Assembly: GCF_030272615.1 (NCBI RefSeq)
Contig: NC_081414.1
Location: 816,146,396 to 816,210,395 of the forward strand
Direction: 5' to 3'
DNA: 64,000 nucleotides
Source of the DNA: Cryptomeria japonica
Lineage: Eukaryota; Streptophyta; Pinopsida; Cupressales; Cupressaceae
Each line of letters begins with the position of its first letter. Position 1 is the stretch's first letter. The notes under the pieces were generated by a model. That model made no database searches. It worked only from the letters and a program-made list of their open reading frames with translations, and had not been told where the DNA came from. The translations under genes were made by a program, and so were the position numbers. This document shows, piece by piece, positions 24,966 through 35,394 of this stretch.

Positions 24966-25023
24966 AGAGATACCAATGCCAATCTTTTTCTATAAAAAAA
25001 AAAATTCCAAAAAATCGGCCTAC

Positions 25024-25238
25024 CGTCGGAATTCCGACATCAAAGCGTAAAAATTTCGACAGAGGAGTGTCGTCGGATGCATAGCATCCTCGTCGGAACT
25101 CTCTTGGAGGTCATCATAATTCCGACACCAAAGGGTCAAAATTACGACGGCCTCTAGGAGAGTTCCGACGAGGATGGTGTGCATCTAACGGCACTCCTCT
25201 GTCAGAATTTTTACGCTTTGATGTCGAAATTCCGATGG
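25024..25238. repeat. Long hairpin in the CACTA right subterminal region
   Basis: Arms 25024-25110 and 25151-25238 are reverse complements with a small number of mismatches; the loop is about 40 bp. Each arm carries GTCGGAATTCCGAC-like palindromes and GCGTAAAAATT. Further TCGGAATT/GTCGGA words continue to the element end. Subterminal repeats of this sort are the binding sites of TnpA-type proteins. A transcribed fold could feed small-RNA production. Confidence 0.85.
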
Positions 25239-25419
25239 TAGCCCAAGATCAAGACGGTATTCTTTCTGGGTATGAGTATCAATGGCGGTCGTCGGAAAGG
25301 ATGGGGCTGATGTCGGAATTGCGACGACCACAAGGATAGTCGAAACTTTCAACAAAAAGTTTTTGACGGCTTTTTTTGTCGGTAGTGCGACAAAAATGCA
25401 TTGGAATTCCGACAATTTG

Positions 25420-25450
25420 CCGTCAAAATTTTGACCCGAATGTACTAGTG
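25420..25450 (-). repeat. Right terminal inverted repeat of the CACTA element
   Basis: Ends ...GAATGTACTAGTG. Its reverse complement begins CACTAGTACATTC, matching the left end. It is followed by target-duplication copy CTT at 25451-25453. Confidence 0.9.
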
Positions 25451-26482
25451 CTTGCCTTCAAAACCGTCTACCCGGATATAAGTAAATCTGGAAAACTGGA
25501 TGAAATAACTTCCATAGATGCTAATCAGCTCCATGGCCTCTGCTAACATTCTTTTATTAATATCTCCTTGCAATTCAAAGGCAAGCCTTCCTGTGAAAAC
25601 ATCATTCCATCTAATGAAATACTCTGCATACTTATGTTGTTGTAGGTAAGGGTAATAATCATAAACCTTCATTCTATCTACCCATGGCTCGTTATCCAAT
25701 CCTTTCCAGTTTATGGTACAGGCCAATATGTAGAATAAGTACGAAGACATGTAAAAGATGGACATACCAACAAAGTTGCTCAAACCCTCATGAATCCTTT
25801 CAGCGATAACCTGAGCCCAGTTAAGGTATTTCTCGCCAGCTAATAACACCTGGATATAGAAGTACATCCAATCCTCCAAGTAGAAAGAGTGTGAATTTCC
25901 TTTAAGTTTATTTAGCAGAATGGCGATATCTGGCACCTCTGTGATGAAATGTTCCTTGGTAAGAGGCTTAGGTAATCGGGACCCCCCTTTTTGAACCTTC
26001 AGAAGCCAATTCCTTGCAATAATGCTTCTATATGTGTTTTTCTTCTCAAAGAAAAACACATATGAGGTCCCAATTGACCAGTCCTCGTATGGCTCCTTAT
26101 GTGGGATCCCCATCGCAGCTATTATTGTCTCTCTGTTAATCTCTACCAACAACTCGCCACTACTGGTTCTAATGCACCTACTATCAGCATCATATCTATT
26201 CATGCGTGTTATTACCAAATCTGGATAGGGAGCAGCGGTTGGAAAAGAAGCGGCTTCAATCAGGCCACTTCTAACTATCCTCACAATCATTGAACCTGTC
26301 CAAGGTTTTTTTGCTCTCTCTAAGAAATTTCCCAAGTCATCTTGGGCCAAAGAGGTGTCGCTCAACTCTGGAAATATACTCACCAAGCATGATGTGTGGC
26401 CAAGTTTTGGAAGAGTTGGCCTCATTGTGGCCACTTTTACATTAATTAAACAATTCTTAAACAAGATAGAATTATATTCCAA
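25451..26482 (-). pseudogene. ORF-X copy 1, N-terminal part, cut off by the CACTA element
   Basis: An open frame of over 340 codons runs from about 26482 (a conservative ATG is at 26425) to the transposon junction. Landmarks are TSLAQDDLGNFLERAKKPWT, RMNRYDADSRCIRTSSGELL, INRETIIAAMGIPHKEPYED, ARNWLLKVQKGGSRLPKPLT, DWMYFYIQVLLAGEKYLNWA and GSYFIQFSRFTYIRVDGFEG. The second copy at 59.9-63.1 kb shows the same order (YDPQSRSIVSKEG, INKNWLLKSRPRLSKIPNTP, KWMFYFIQVIVQGKGTIHWA, GAWFIQFQKFTYIRVHG). This half has no internal stop. An upstream ATG at about 26611 followed by a perfect donor (TTCCAG/GTGAGT at about 26557) may be a leader exon. The overall style resembles plant mobile-domain or retroelement-borne proteins, but I cannot assign the family. 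Confidence 0.6.
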
Positions 26483-26880
26483 AACAAAAGATTTCTCCTA
26501 CACTGACTGACCTTCTGAGCTAATAACACAGTGGGGGAAAATTATTGAAACTCACCTGGAACCACCATGAAACCAGTGAAACCCTTGGAAGAATGAAGTT
26601 GAAATTACCTTCGGCATCTCTGGCTCCTTCAATAATAGCGGCTACGACTTTTACAACTTGAGAATTCACATGTTAAAGAAAAACGGAAAACAACTGAGTA
26701 ACATCTACACACACCTCATAATGATTCATTGGAATGTGTGAGATAACCAGTGATATGATAGGAACCTGACACTTTCTTAATTACCCATCAACTCCACACA
26801 AACGATTAATGCTTTCATGATTTATTTCCAAATTTAGAATTTTAAATTATAAGATGTTGGGAATATTCCTTTTGTCGTGC
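26483..26880. other. 5' region of ORF-X copy 1
   Basis: Contains the possible leader exon and donor noted for ORF-X copy 1. Otherwise it is AT-rich without recognised features. Confidence 0.3.
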
Positions 26881-26887
26881 CACCTTC

Positions 26888-27346
26888 AATGTTATTAAAG
26901 TCTTTAGAGCCAACTTGGAATGAACCTTTTGAACTTTGAACCAACTTGCAAAGAGTTCAATGGTTCAAGTTCAATTCGAGGAGACAAAACAAAGAATTCT
27001 CAACCTGCGGCTCAACACAACACCGGGAACGAGCAAAGACCTTTAACAAACAAAAAGGGAGGTTTTGAACCTTGAACCTTGAACCGATTTGTAAATAGTT
27101 CAAAGTTCAAGTTCAAAACTGACTTAACACATTCACACTTGCTCGTTAAATAACATTACATAGTCGCGACTCACACAAGAGAACCGGTTGAACCTTGAAC
27201 CAAAAAGGTTCAACGATTCAAGTTCAATACAAATTACAACAATGTGCTTGCCTTACCATAATACAAAGTCGCGAAGAGAATTACTTAAAGCACATTTTGA
27301 ACCTTGAACCTTTGAACTATGAAAAGGTTCAACAACTTAGGTTCAA
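26888..27346. repeat. Four dispersed TTGAACC/GGTTCAA inverted-repeat units
   Basis: At about 26917-26973, 27063-27120, 27186-27232 and 27297-27345, blocks of TTGAACCTTGAACC-type sequence are followed after a short spacer by (G)GTTCAA...GTTCAAGTTCAA. Each can fold into a hairpin. They lie upstream of the ORF-X start. Confidence 0.75.
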
Positions 27347-27648
27347 AGAAAGGAAACATAAGACCGAAAGAGGAAAGAAACACAAAAGGTGACCTCCGAG
27401 TTTAAAATTTTAATGAAAGATTGAGGGGATGCTAACAAATACATAGAGTAATTATTAAGTAAATAAAGAATGTTTTGTATAATCTATTATAATTGGTAAA
27501 GAAATTTATGTTATATAAACCTAAGGTAAAAAAATGAAACATTACAAACATAACATATAAATATAATGCTCTATAAATATGGTTTACCTATGTATTAACA
27601 AACGTATGTTTTTATAGATAAACATTTTTTTAGTTTTTCGTCTCTTAG
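27347..27648. other. AT-rich non-coding spacer
   Basis: No ORF or repeat recognised between the hairpin cluster and the copia LTR. Confidence 0.4.
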
Positions 27649-28170
27649 TGTTAGTTTTTAGACTAGAAATAAGATCAGTAGAAATACAAAATGATGAGCA
27701 ACAAAACATAGCAAATACCTTGGGAAAACCCTCCTTCTTGAGGGAGAAAAACCCAGCCAAAATATATCTCTTATATATTGAATCAAAAGGAGTAGAAATT
27801 GCTTACAACTTAGGCCAAACACAAGGCCAATCTGATACAATGAAAGATAGCACCTCTCCTAGATGCAAATATTCAGTCAAATATGATTTCTCCTTGATAT
27901 CAATTTGCTTGATACAATATGGTGATTTGCTACAAATACATGAACTCCTTTTGAAGTGCGAATTGATTGTATGAATGAATTGATGATCAAATGAATGATT
28001 ATCACCTTGTATATATACAAAGCAAGGTGACCTTTTATTTGAGTCGGCCTCTTTTAAAAAATAAAAGAATAAAATTATTATTTATAACAAGGCCGACTTG
28101 CCTTGATATTTATTCATTTATCATTTATTGTTTTAAATTTGAGAGAAATATATCTCCCGCCGCTATAACA
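27649..28170 (-). repeat. 3' LTR of the copia element
   Basis: Begins (reverse strand) TGTTATAGCGGCGGGAG after the polypurine tract and ends ...AAAAACTAACA. TATA-like TATATATAC lies near 28010, with a GTCGGCC motif on either side of the adjacent AT-rich stretch. Confidence 0.85.
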
Positions 28171-28190
28171 TTATCACTCCCTCTTAGCTA
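28171..28190 (-). other. Polypurine tract of the copia element
   Basis: The reverse strand reads AAGAGGGAGTGATAA directly before the 3' LTR. Confidence 0.75.
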
Positions 28191-28212
28191 GGGAGGTATC
28201 TTTCTAGATATC

Positions 28213-28435
28213 CATGTCATGGAGTCTCTCAACATAACACCCACAATGACTACACTCATTTGTGGAAAAGAGTTCATCATGGAGTCTCTCAACATGATAT
28301 CATCATGGAGTCACTCAACATGACGTCCACCATGGCTACTCCCATGTGTGGAAAGAAACATGTGCACAAGTGTCTATCATGGAGTCTCTCAACATGACGT
28401 CCACCATGGCTACTCCCATGTGTGGAAATAATCAC
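28213..28435 (-). repeat. Tandem-like repeats between RNase H and the 3' LTR
   Basis: Four imperfect units begin CATGGAGTC(T/A)CTCAACAT at about 28217, 28278, 28304 and 28378. The longer ones continue GACGTCCACCATGGCTACTC and CCATGTGTGGAAA; the second unit is truncated. Confidence 0.8.
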
Positions 28436-28514
28436 ATCTTTGTCTCAAAGATGGATGAGGTCTTTCACCTCATATTTCTCTGTTTCAAAGAAATATGCAT
28501 TATAATAGAGCTCA

Positions 28515-31500
28515 CTAATGTTGAGTCTCCTTCTCAGCAAGGGCAACATTCTCCACTACTCCAAGCATGTCCTGAAAATGTGCAAACTTCACTCTAGAAA
28601 GAGGCTTGGTGAGAATATCAGTTGTCTGATCATCAGTGCAAATGAACTTGAGTTGAACTACTTTCCTCAACACCATATCTTTGTTGTAATGATACTCGAT
28701 ATCCACATGCTTAGTCCTATCATGAAACATTGAATTTACTGAGAGCTTCATGTAGCTTTGATTATCACAATGAATCACAATCGGCTCCAATGATTGCCCA
28801 AACAATCTTGCAAGGATCTTTTGCAGCCACATTGCTTCTCGAGTTTCTACACAAGCTGCAATATATCTGCCTCAGCAATGCTAAGTGCCACAGAAGTCTA
28901 CTTCCTGCTACACCATGAAATCATGGTAGATCCCAAACTAAAGCAACATCCAGAGGTGCTCTTCCTATCAGTTACACTCCCAGCCCAATCAGAATCAAAA
29001 TAGCCTTGTAACTTTAAATCTTCACAAGAAGTATATCTCAAGCCAAATCCCACTGTGTCAGGCAAGTATCTCAAATATGCTTTGTTGCAACTAGATGTAT
29101 TTATCTTGGTTCACACATGAATTGGCTAAGAGCACTCACCGCATAACAAATATCTGGTCTAGTATTGACTAGATACATCAATGATCCAAACAATTGTTTG
29201 TACATGGCGGGATCTACCAAATCTTAATCAGTTATTGATTCACTCAATTTCTTCAAATTTGTCTCCATAGGTGTAGACATAGACTTGCAATCCATCATCC
29301 CAAATCTTTTCAAGATGTCTATAGTGTATTTTCCTTGGCTTAAAATAATTTCATTGGGTCTTTGCCACACTTCCAGTCCTGGGAAGTAATGCAAAACCAA
29401 GATCCTTCATCTCAAACTCAAAGGCTAAATCTTTCTTACATTTGACAATGAGATACTCTACTCTAGTGAGAAATAAGTCATCAACATAAATAAACAATAT
29501 CAAAACATCACCATCAACTACCTTGAAGTAAAGATTGGAATCTGCATCATTCTTGGAGAATCCCAAGCTCAACAAATATCGATCAATCCTTTCATACCAT
29601 GCACGAGGTGCTTGCTTAAGGTTGTACAATGCCTTCTTCAATCTGCATACATGAGAATCCTTCCCATGAATCATAAAACCATCTAGCTGCTCAATGTACA
29701 CTTCTTCTTCAATCACACCATTAAGAAATGCAGTCTTTACGTCCATTTGATGTAGCTTCCACCCTTTGGCGGATGCAATAGCAATAATGGTCCTAATAGA
29801 TGTATATTGAGCAACAGGAGCAAATGTCTCCTCATAAGCTATTCCCTCCTAAGAGAATCATCTTGCCACAAATCTCACCTTGTGCTTCTGAATGCTACCA
29901 TCAATTGCATGCTTGATTTTGTAGAGCCACTTGGAAGACACAACTAATTTCCCTTCAGGTCTTGGAACAACACCCCAAACATCATTCTTGATGATGGACT
30001 GATATTCTTCTGTCATTGCATCTCTCCATACCTGATGATTGGAGGATTCTTCAAAACTGGAAGGCTTAGAATCAATGATGTGACTCATCAATGCCACATA
30101 ACCTGGAAACTTTTGCAGTCTCTTGCTTTCCCTAAAGGTGCCTCGAGGATCTGCATACTTTTATGCTTCTTGCATAGCTTGTCTAGCCCATAGAGGTCTC
30201 TTTCAACCTATAGCAATGTCTCTTGGTCTATCAGTTGGTTCTTTGGGATCAACTGGATCAATAGTCTCAACTAGCTTATTAGACTCCCTTTGAATCTCAA
30301 AAGTATGATCACGAGATATGTCCATATTCTGAGTAGTCTCATGCTCTTCACTGTCCATCTCCATGTAAGACTCCTTAGATCTTTTGAAGGCTACTTCCTC
30401 TTCGAAAGAGAAATTCATGTTGATCTCAATCTATTTCTACCCTATAATGTAGATCTTGTAGGCCTGTGAAGACTCACTATAACCCACAAATATTCCTTTC
30501 TTGCCTAATGGTTCTGGTTTAGATCTTTTATCCTTAGGAACATGAATATAAACTAGACAACCAAAAATTCTTAATTCACTAACCTTAGGTTTCACACCTA
30601 TGAAGGCCTCTTCAGGAGTCATGTTTCCTAATATTCGATGAGGGCTTTGGTTCTGAACATACACGACGATCCTGGAAGCTTCTACCCTAAGGAAAGCTTG
30701 TAAATCTTGATCATGAATCATAGCTTTGGCTGCCTCAACTATGGATCTATTCTTTCTTTCAGCAACTCCATTTTGTTGAGGGTTGTACGGAACACATAAC
30801 TCCCTCTTGATACCTGCCTCAATGCAGAAATTACGAAATCCTCTAGAAGTATATTATCCTCCATTATCTGATCTCAGAACTTTAATTCTTTTACTGGACA
30901 TGTTTTCAACTTGATCCTTGAATTCTTTGAATCTATAAGTACTTCTTCAGACTCCTTAGATTTCAAGAAGCAAATCCAAGTCAAGTGCACATCGTTTGCA
31001 AATTCCATTGTGCTCCAAACTAAGCTTTGGTAGCCCGATAACCATCTTCTCCATGGATGGAAGAGCTCTAAAGTGTAAGTGAGCAAGTCTCATATACCAT
31101 AGCTCACTCGAACTAATAGAGTTGTGCAATAATGTCTAAATTGGATGAATAGAAAGTCTGCATAGGATCTCTTGACGGACACCAATCACATGAGTTGTTT
31201 TGATACTAGAGTTCAGCAACCTAGTACCCTTTGTCCTCAAATGCTAAAATGGAGACAAGATTCCTTTTGATTCTTGGTACAAACAAAACATCACTCAAAT
31301 TAAGTGGGATGCCAGAATCTAGATGAAGAGAGGTGGTCCCATCTCCTCTTACGGAATAACAAGCATCATCTCCAATTATCACTTGCAAGTTGGTTTCTCT
31401 TTCTACCAAGTCCGAAAAGTGCTCACAATATCCTGTAATGTGACATGAAGCACCACTATCAACCAACCAAGTGTCACTGTTGGTTGGAATATTGCTTGAA

Positions 31501-32380
31501 AGAGCATAGATGAATAGAAATCCCCCTGAGTTGTCTCTAGATTCCTTTTGAGGTGACACGTCATCAACATCAGCAGTAGAAGCATGTTGCTTTGGTTTTG
31601 ATATGCAATCTTGAGCATAGTGACTATACTTGTCACACCTAAAACATTGAATGTGAGAGATATGCTTCTTCTTCTTTGGTTCAAGAACAGAATTTGATTT
31701 TTTGTCTCTATTCCTCTTGAAATTGCCTTTTCTCCCTTCTCTTCCTTTCCTTCTGGAAGCTTGAGCAGAAAGGACATGAATTTATTCATTATTAGAGCTT
31801 CGCCCATTTCCTCTTGTTGCCAATCTGGATTCTTCTTGAATGCAATCGTCTCAAAGACAATCAAACTTGGGCAACTTAGATCTTCCACTAATGCTTTGGA
31901 TAAAGGGCTCCCAAGATTGAGGAAGACCATTCAATGCCAACATAACCAGGTCTCTATCTTCAACTATATCTCCAAGGGCACATAGTTGATCTCTCAACTC
32001 AGCAATCTTCATGAAGAAGGAGATGGTTGAATCTCCTTTAGCCATTTTTATATAATGGAGTTGTTGTCTCAAGGCAAGAGCTCTACTGGTATTATTGATC
32101 TCATACAATCCTTGTAGAGTTTCAAACATATCTTTGGTTGTCTTCATCTTGGAGATAATTGGCACTAGATATCTTTTACGGAGTCTATCAAGATCTTCCT
32201 AGCCTTTGTGCCATTTTTCTTCCATTGATTTTTCTCGGTATCATCGGATGGCTCAGGCACATCATTTTCCTTGAAATCTAGAAGATCATTTTCTTCTAAG
32301 ACAATAAGAACTCTGAATTTCCAAGAGGTGAAACTCGATGCACCATCAAGCCTATCTTCAACCTTGACTCTATTCACCAT
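28515..32380 (-). pseudogene. Copia gag-pol polyprotein, broken by frameshifts and stops
   Basis: Gag starts at ATG 32380 (MVNRVKVEDRLDGASSFTSW, then LQGLYEINNTSRALALRQQL). Further along are a zinc knuckle, and a protease with WLVDSGASCHITG near 31470. The integrase end reads PHRILGNMTPEEAFIGVKPK and GCLVYIHVPKDKRSKPEPLG (30437-30720). Reverse transcriptase pieces are VWRDAMTEEYQSI, MDVKTAFLNGVIEEEVYIEQ and the catalytic LFIYVDDLFL near 29480. RNase H is IVIHCDNQSYMKLS and TTDILTKPLSRVKF. The protein copies element RNA and inserts it. Several frame changes and stops (near 29850, 30200, 30425 and 31200) prevent translation of one polyprotein. Confidence 0.85.
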
Positions 32381-32458
32381 CTTCGATTCTTAGATAGACT
32401 ACCCTAGATAAGGAGAAGACTTCACTACTTAAACAAATCTAACCTGATCTTGCTTAAA

Positions 32459-32473
32459 CCCACTTTGATACCA
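32459..32473 (-). other. Primer-binding site of the copia element
   Basis: The reverse strand TGGTATCAAAGTGGG directly follows the 5' LTR end (...CTAACA) and resembles the complement of initiator tRNA-Met used by plant copia elements. Confidence 0.8.
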
Positions 32474-32992
32474 TGTTAGCTTTTGGACTAGAAATGAAGA
32501 TAAGCAGAAATACAAAATGATGAGCAACATAACACAACAAATACCCTGGAAAAACCCTCCTTGAGAGAGAAAAACCCGGCCAAAATATCTCTTATATATT
32601 GAATGAAAAGGAGCAGAAATCTGCTTACAACTTAGGCCAAACATAAGGCCAATCTGATACAATGAAAGATAGCACCTCTTCTAGATGCAAATATTCAGTC
32701 AAATATGATTTCTCCTTGATGTTAATTTGTTTGATATAATATGGTGATCTACTGCAAATGTACAAACTCCTTTTGAAGTGTCAATTGATTGTATGAATGA
32801 ATTGATGAGCAAATGAATGATCATCACCTTGTATATATACAAAGCAAGGTGACCTTTTATTTGAGTCGCCCTCTTTTAAAAAATAAAAGAATAAAATTAT
32901 TATTTATAACAAAGCCAACTTGCCTTGATATTTGTTCATTTATCATTTATTGTTTTAAATTTGAGAGAAATATATCTCCCACCGCTATAACA
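32474..32992 (-). repeat. 5' LTR of the copia element
   Basis: 519 bp, matching the other LTR throughout with scattered substitutions and small indels. TATA-like TATATATAC lies near 32833. Confidence 0.85.
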
Positions 32993-33624
32993 TTAACATA
33001 CAGTCTAAAGGAAGTTAGGCAACCTAACCCAAACAAAGGTCCTATTACAATGTTTCGCAAAAGCATTGAATCTAGCGAACTATTTTTTTAATTTTATTTT
33101 TAAGATTATATTTATCAAGGAACTAGAGACCTCCCAAAAGTATCAAATAGGTTGCATTTCAATCAAAGTTGTCATACTTAACTAAAGGGTATCTAGAGTT
33201 GTATGACTGATTGTAAATGAAAAAATCAATACGCCACACTAGTTATTAGATGGCATGATATGTTTTATAGATTTTTTTATCTTCTACCCTCATGAAGGGT
33301 AGGGCCACTTCCAAATGAAAGGTGTGTCAAAGAATTAGAAAAGCAACCTAATGATGCTCTCCCTCTTGGGACTTGATTAAATAGAAACTGGTTGTATTAC
33401 CTTGCATACTTAAGAAGACATAAAAATTGTGTTAAAATGTGTTTGTTTTATGGATAGACTTAAGTGCAAGTAGTTGAAAAAATAAATTCAATTGTAACTA
33501 AATGTGAAAGTATGTGATGAGATCACAATGCTGTTCACATGTTAATGCTTTTGAGATGTTATTAAATATTTAGTTTGGTCATGTCATCATTCTTATAATC
33601 TTTTGAATTAAAAAAATTGAAGAT

Positions 33625-33862
33625 ACTTGGTAAAAATATTAATTACTGAATGATAGCTAAAAAGTAAAATAAGAAGTTATAAACCAGCATAAATATCTTA
33701 AATACAAATCTTATCTTAATAGAGATGCCTTGAGATGATATACTTTGGTAAAAAAATTAATTACTGAATGATAGCTAATTACATAAAGTAAAATAAGAAA
33801 TTACAAACTAGCATAAATATCTTAAATACAAATCTTAACTTATTAGAGATGTTTTTCTAATA
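33625..33862. repeat. Tandem duplication of a 117-bp AT-rich unit
   Basis: Both copies start ACTTTGGTAAAAA-like and share AATTACTGAATGATAGCTA and CATAAATATCTTAAATACAA. They start at 33625 and 33742. Confidence 0.8.
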
Positions 33863-34039
33863 TATATTTTACAATTGACAATTATTTATTTTCTCTTATT
33901 ATTTACTTTATTTAATTTAACTTTAGAATTGTCTAATCAAACTTCCTTTATGGCAAGGCCCAAAACAAAACATGGACAGACAGTCAAGAAATTGATAATA
34001 ATAGGAAAAACTTTGATTTCAAGGAATATACAAAAGAAA

Positions 34040-34512
34040 GCCTCCAATTTCTTCTTCCAATTTCTGAAATTACTTACAAAACTAACAGTTAGTTTCCAAT
34101 TGTACCATGCAAAAATGGACTGTTGCAGGTTCTAAAATCTGCTAACTGACTTACAAGAAAATCTTCCACATATGAACAGAAAGAATTCCATTAGTTTATC
34201 AACTCAATGAATGCTAATCATATTTTTTTTTGAGGTTGAAAAGTTTTATTCACTTTTTTCATTGTGTTTATCTACTTTTAAGACTTCCCTTTTCTGGAAT
34301 TTATCAGAAATTTTGGAGATAACATCTCCTTACCATCCCTTAAAAACTGAGGGTTTCAGGTCCTTTTAAAATCTGTTGTTCAGGATTTCGAATCCCCCTC
34401 AAAACCTGTCTTCCTCTTAATCAAAAACATATCCTTATTGTCGCTCTCCCAAAAATGAATTAAACAGATCTTTTCCTGAGAGCTCATTGTCTGCTTTGTG
34501 CCATGTTAGAAA
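34040..34512 (-). pseudogene. Decayed duplicate of two exons of the AtpI/CGL160-like gene
   Basis: The reverse strand reads WHKADNELSGKDLFNSFLGE then RQ and a stop, against WHRADNELSAKDLFKLFLKE in the intact gene (54697-54884). It continues SDKFQKREVLKVDKHNEKSE then a stop. The next exon equivalent keeps an acceptor (GTAATTTCAG) and EEEIGGFL for the original EKESGGFL, then loses similarity. Stops and lost residues show that it is not coding. It lies about 7.4 kb downstream of the functional gene's 3' end. Confidence 0.75.
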
Positions 34513-35394
34513 AGCTTATCAACTAAGATAATTTGAGATAACACTCTTCAATATAAAACTGAAATATTTTTAAAAAAATATTTACAGTTTCAAAATATCA
34601 ATTTTATACATAGGAGATTTAACACATTGTAAAGAATGCATTTGTTAAACGATAATATAATCCTCTTTGGGCACAGGAGTGATGGAGATCTACAAGAAGC
34701 ATTGGACTGGATATGGTTTTCATTATATGACTCAAGTAAATTGCTTCAGCAAATCTTAACTCGCTTGATGACATTTGATTGGACAATGAATGTAACAGTG
34801 ATGATACTAAAAAGAGGCCAGCATAAACTGTGGATAATAGTGCAGTTCCTTAGGGAGATCCTTATTGCAAATAAGTCTATCTTGGATCTTGTTCAAAGAT
34901 TGTATTGGAGGGTGTTTGTTATGTACCTAGGTCCATCATATTATGAATCATGATATATAACAGCATATGGCATTATGGAATACCTAACACGTAGTGTGCA
35001 TAACCCTTTATTAAGTATATTAGGTCAAATGGGTAATTTCAAGTTTAAGATAAATGGAGTCAAATGGAGTTGTGAACAGAGGTTTTATCTTCCCCGGTGT
35101 TGTTGGAACAGAGAATTTATATAGGGGACTCTTATCATTTCATTGGCAAGATAAGATTGTAGTTGGTTCAATTCTCGTGGTGAAAGACATTATATTGGAT
35201 CCTTCCTTAAGGATTGTTTTCTATGGTGTAAAGGTATTCCCTTGAAAGCTATTGAATATTTGGGTAAATTGGCACTTTATGCATTTCTCTACTGTATGTA
35301 CTTTTGTTGTACACAATTATGTTTATATTAAACGTTTTAATCATTGCATTTCATATCAAAAACATGATTTGAGCAAGTGTGGGAAGTTTTTACA

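Larger units (their letters stand above)
7280..25450 (+). mobile_element. Complete 18.2-kb CACTA (En/Spm) DNA transposon
   Basis: The left end is CACTAATACATTT and the right end, read inward, is CACTAGTACATTC. Both continue into GGGTCAAA and a TTNNGACGG box, giving a terminal inverted repeat of about 30 bp. The flanks are CTT (7277-7279) and CTT (25451-25453), the 3-bp target duplication typical of CACTA elements. The insertion point is confirmed because the split ORF-X frame rejoins exactly when the element and one CTT are removed. Cargo, left to right: an LSD1-like exon (reverse strand), a Ty3/gypsy pol remnant, TnpD-type transposase, a SET-domain ORF, a TnpA-type ORF, LTR debris, and subterminal repeats with a long hairpin. 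Its transposase has several nonsense codons, so this copy looks non-autonomous now. Confidence 0.92.
27649..32992 (-). mobile_element. Ty1/copia retrotransposon, structurally complete, coding-dead
   Basis: The two LTRs (27649-28170 and 32474-32992) are closely similar over their length. Inside the right LTR on the reverse strand lies a tRNA-Met-type primer site TGGTATCAAAGTGGG. Next to the left LTR lies a polypurine tract AAGAGGGAGTGATAA. Domain order gag, protease, integrase, reverse transcriptase, RNase H from right to left is that of Ty1/copia. Flanks are CTTAG on the left and TTAAC on the right, with no matching 5-bp target duplication, so the element may be a recombinant or its flanks have mutated. 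Confidence 0.88.

Noticed and set aside
24788-24982. Ser/Leu-rich reverse-strand ORF
   Set aside because: Reading of a GA-rich tract.
26888-27346. GGTTCAA words as tRNA T-loop / B-box elements
   Set aside because: No acceptor or anticodon stems can be built and the B-box consensus GGTTCGANTCC is not met.
28213-28435. Possible CRISPR-like array
   Set aside because: Units are imperfect, spacers are not unique or regular, and the genome is eukaryotic; it is a retroelement 3' repeat.
34636-34953. Forward ORF of 105 codons as a gene
   Set aside because: The duplicate at 55.9 kb has stops and frameshifts across the same reading, and the conserved coding signal of this duplication is on the other strand.
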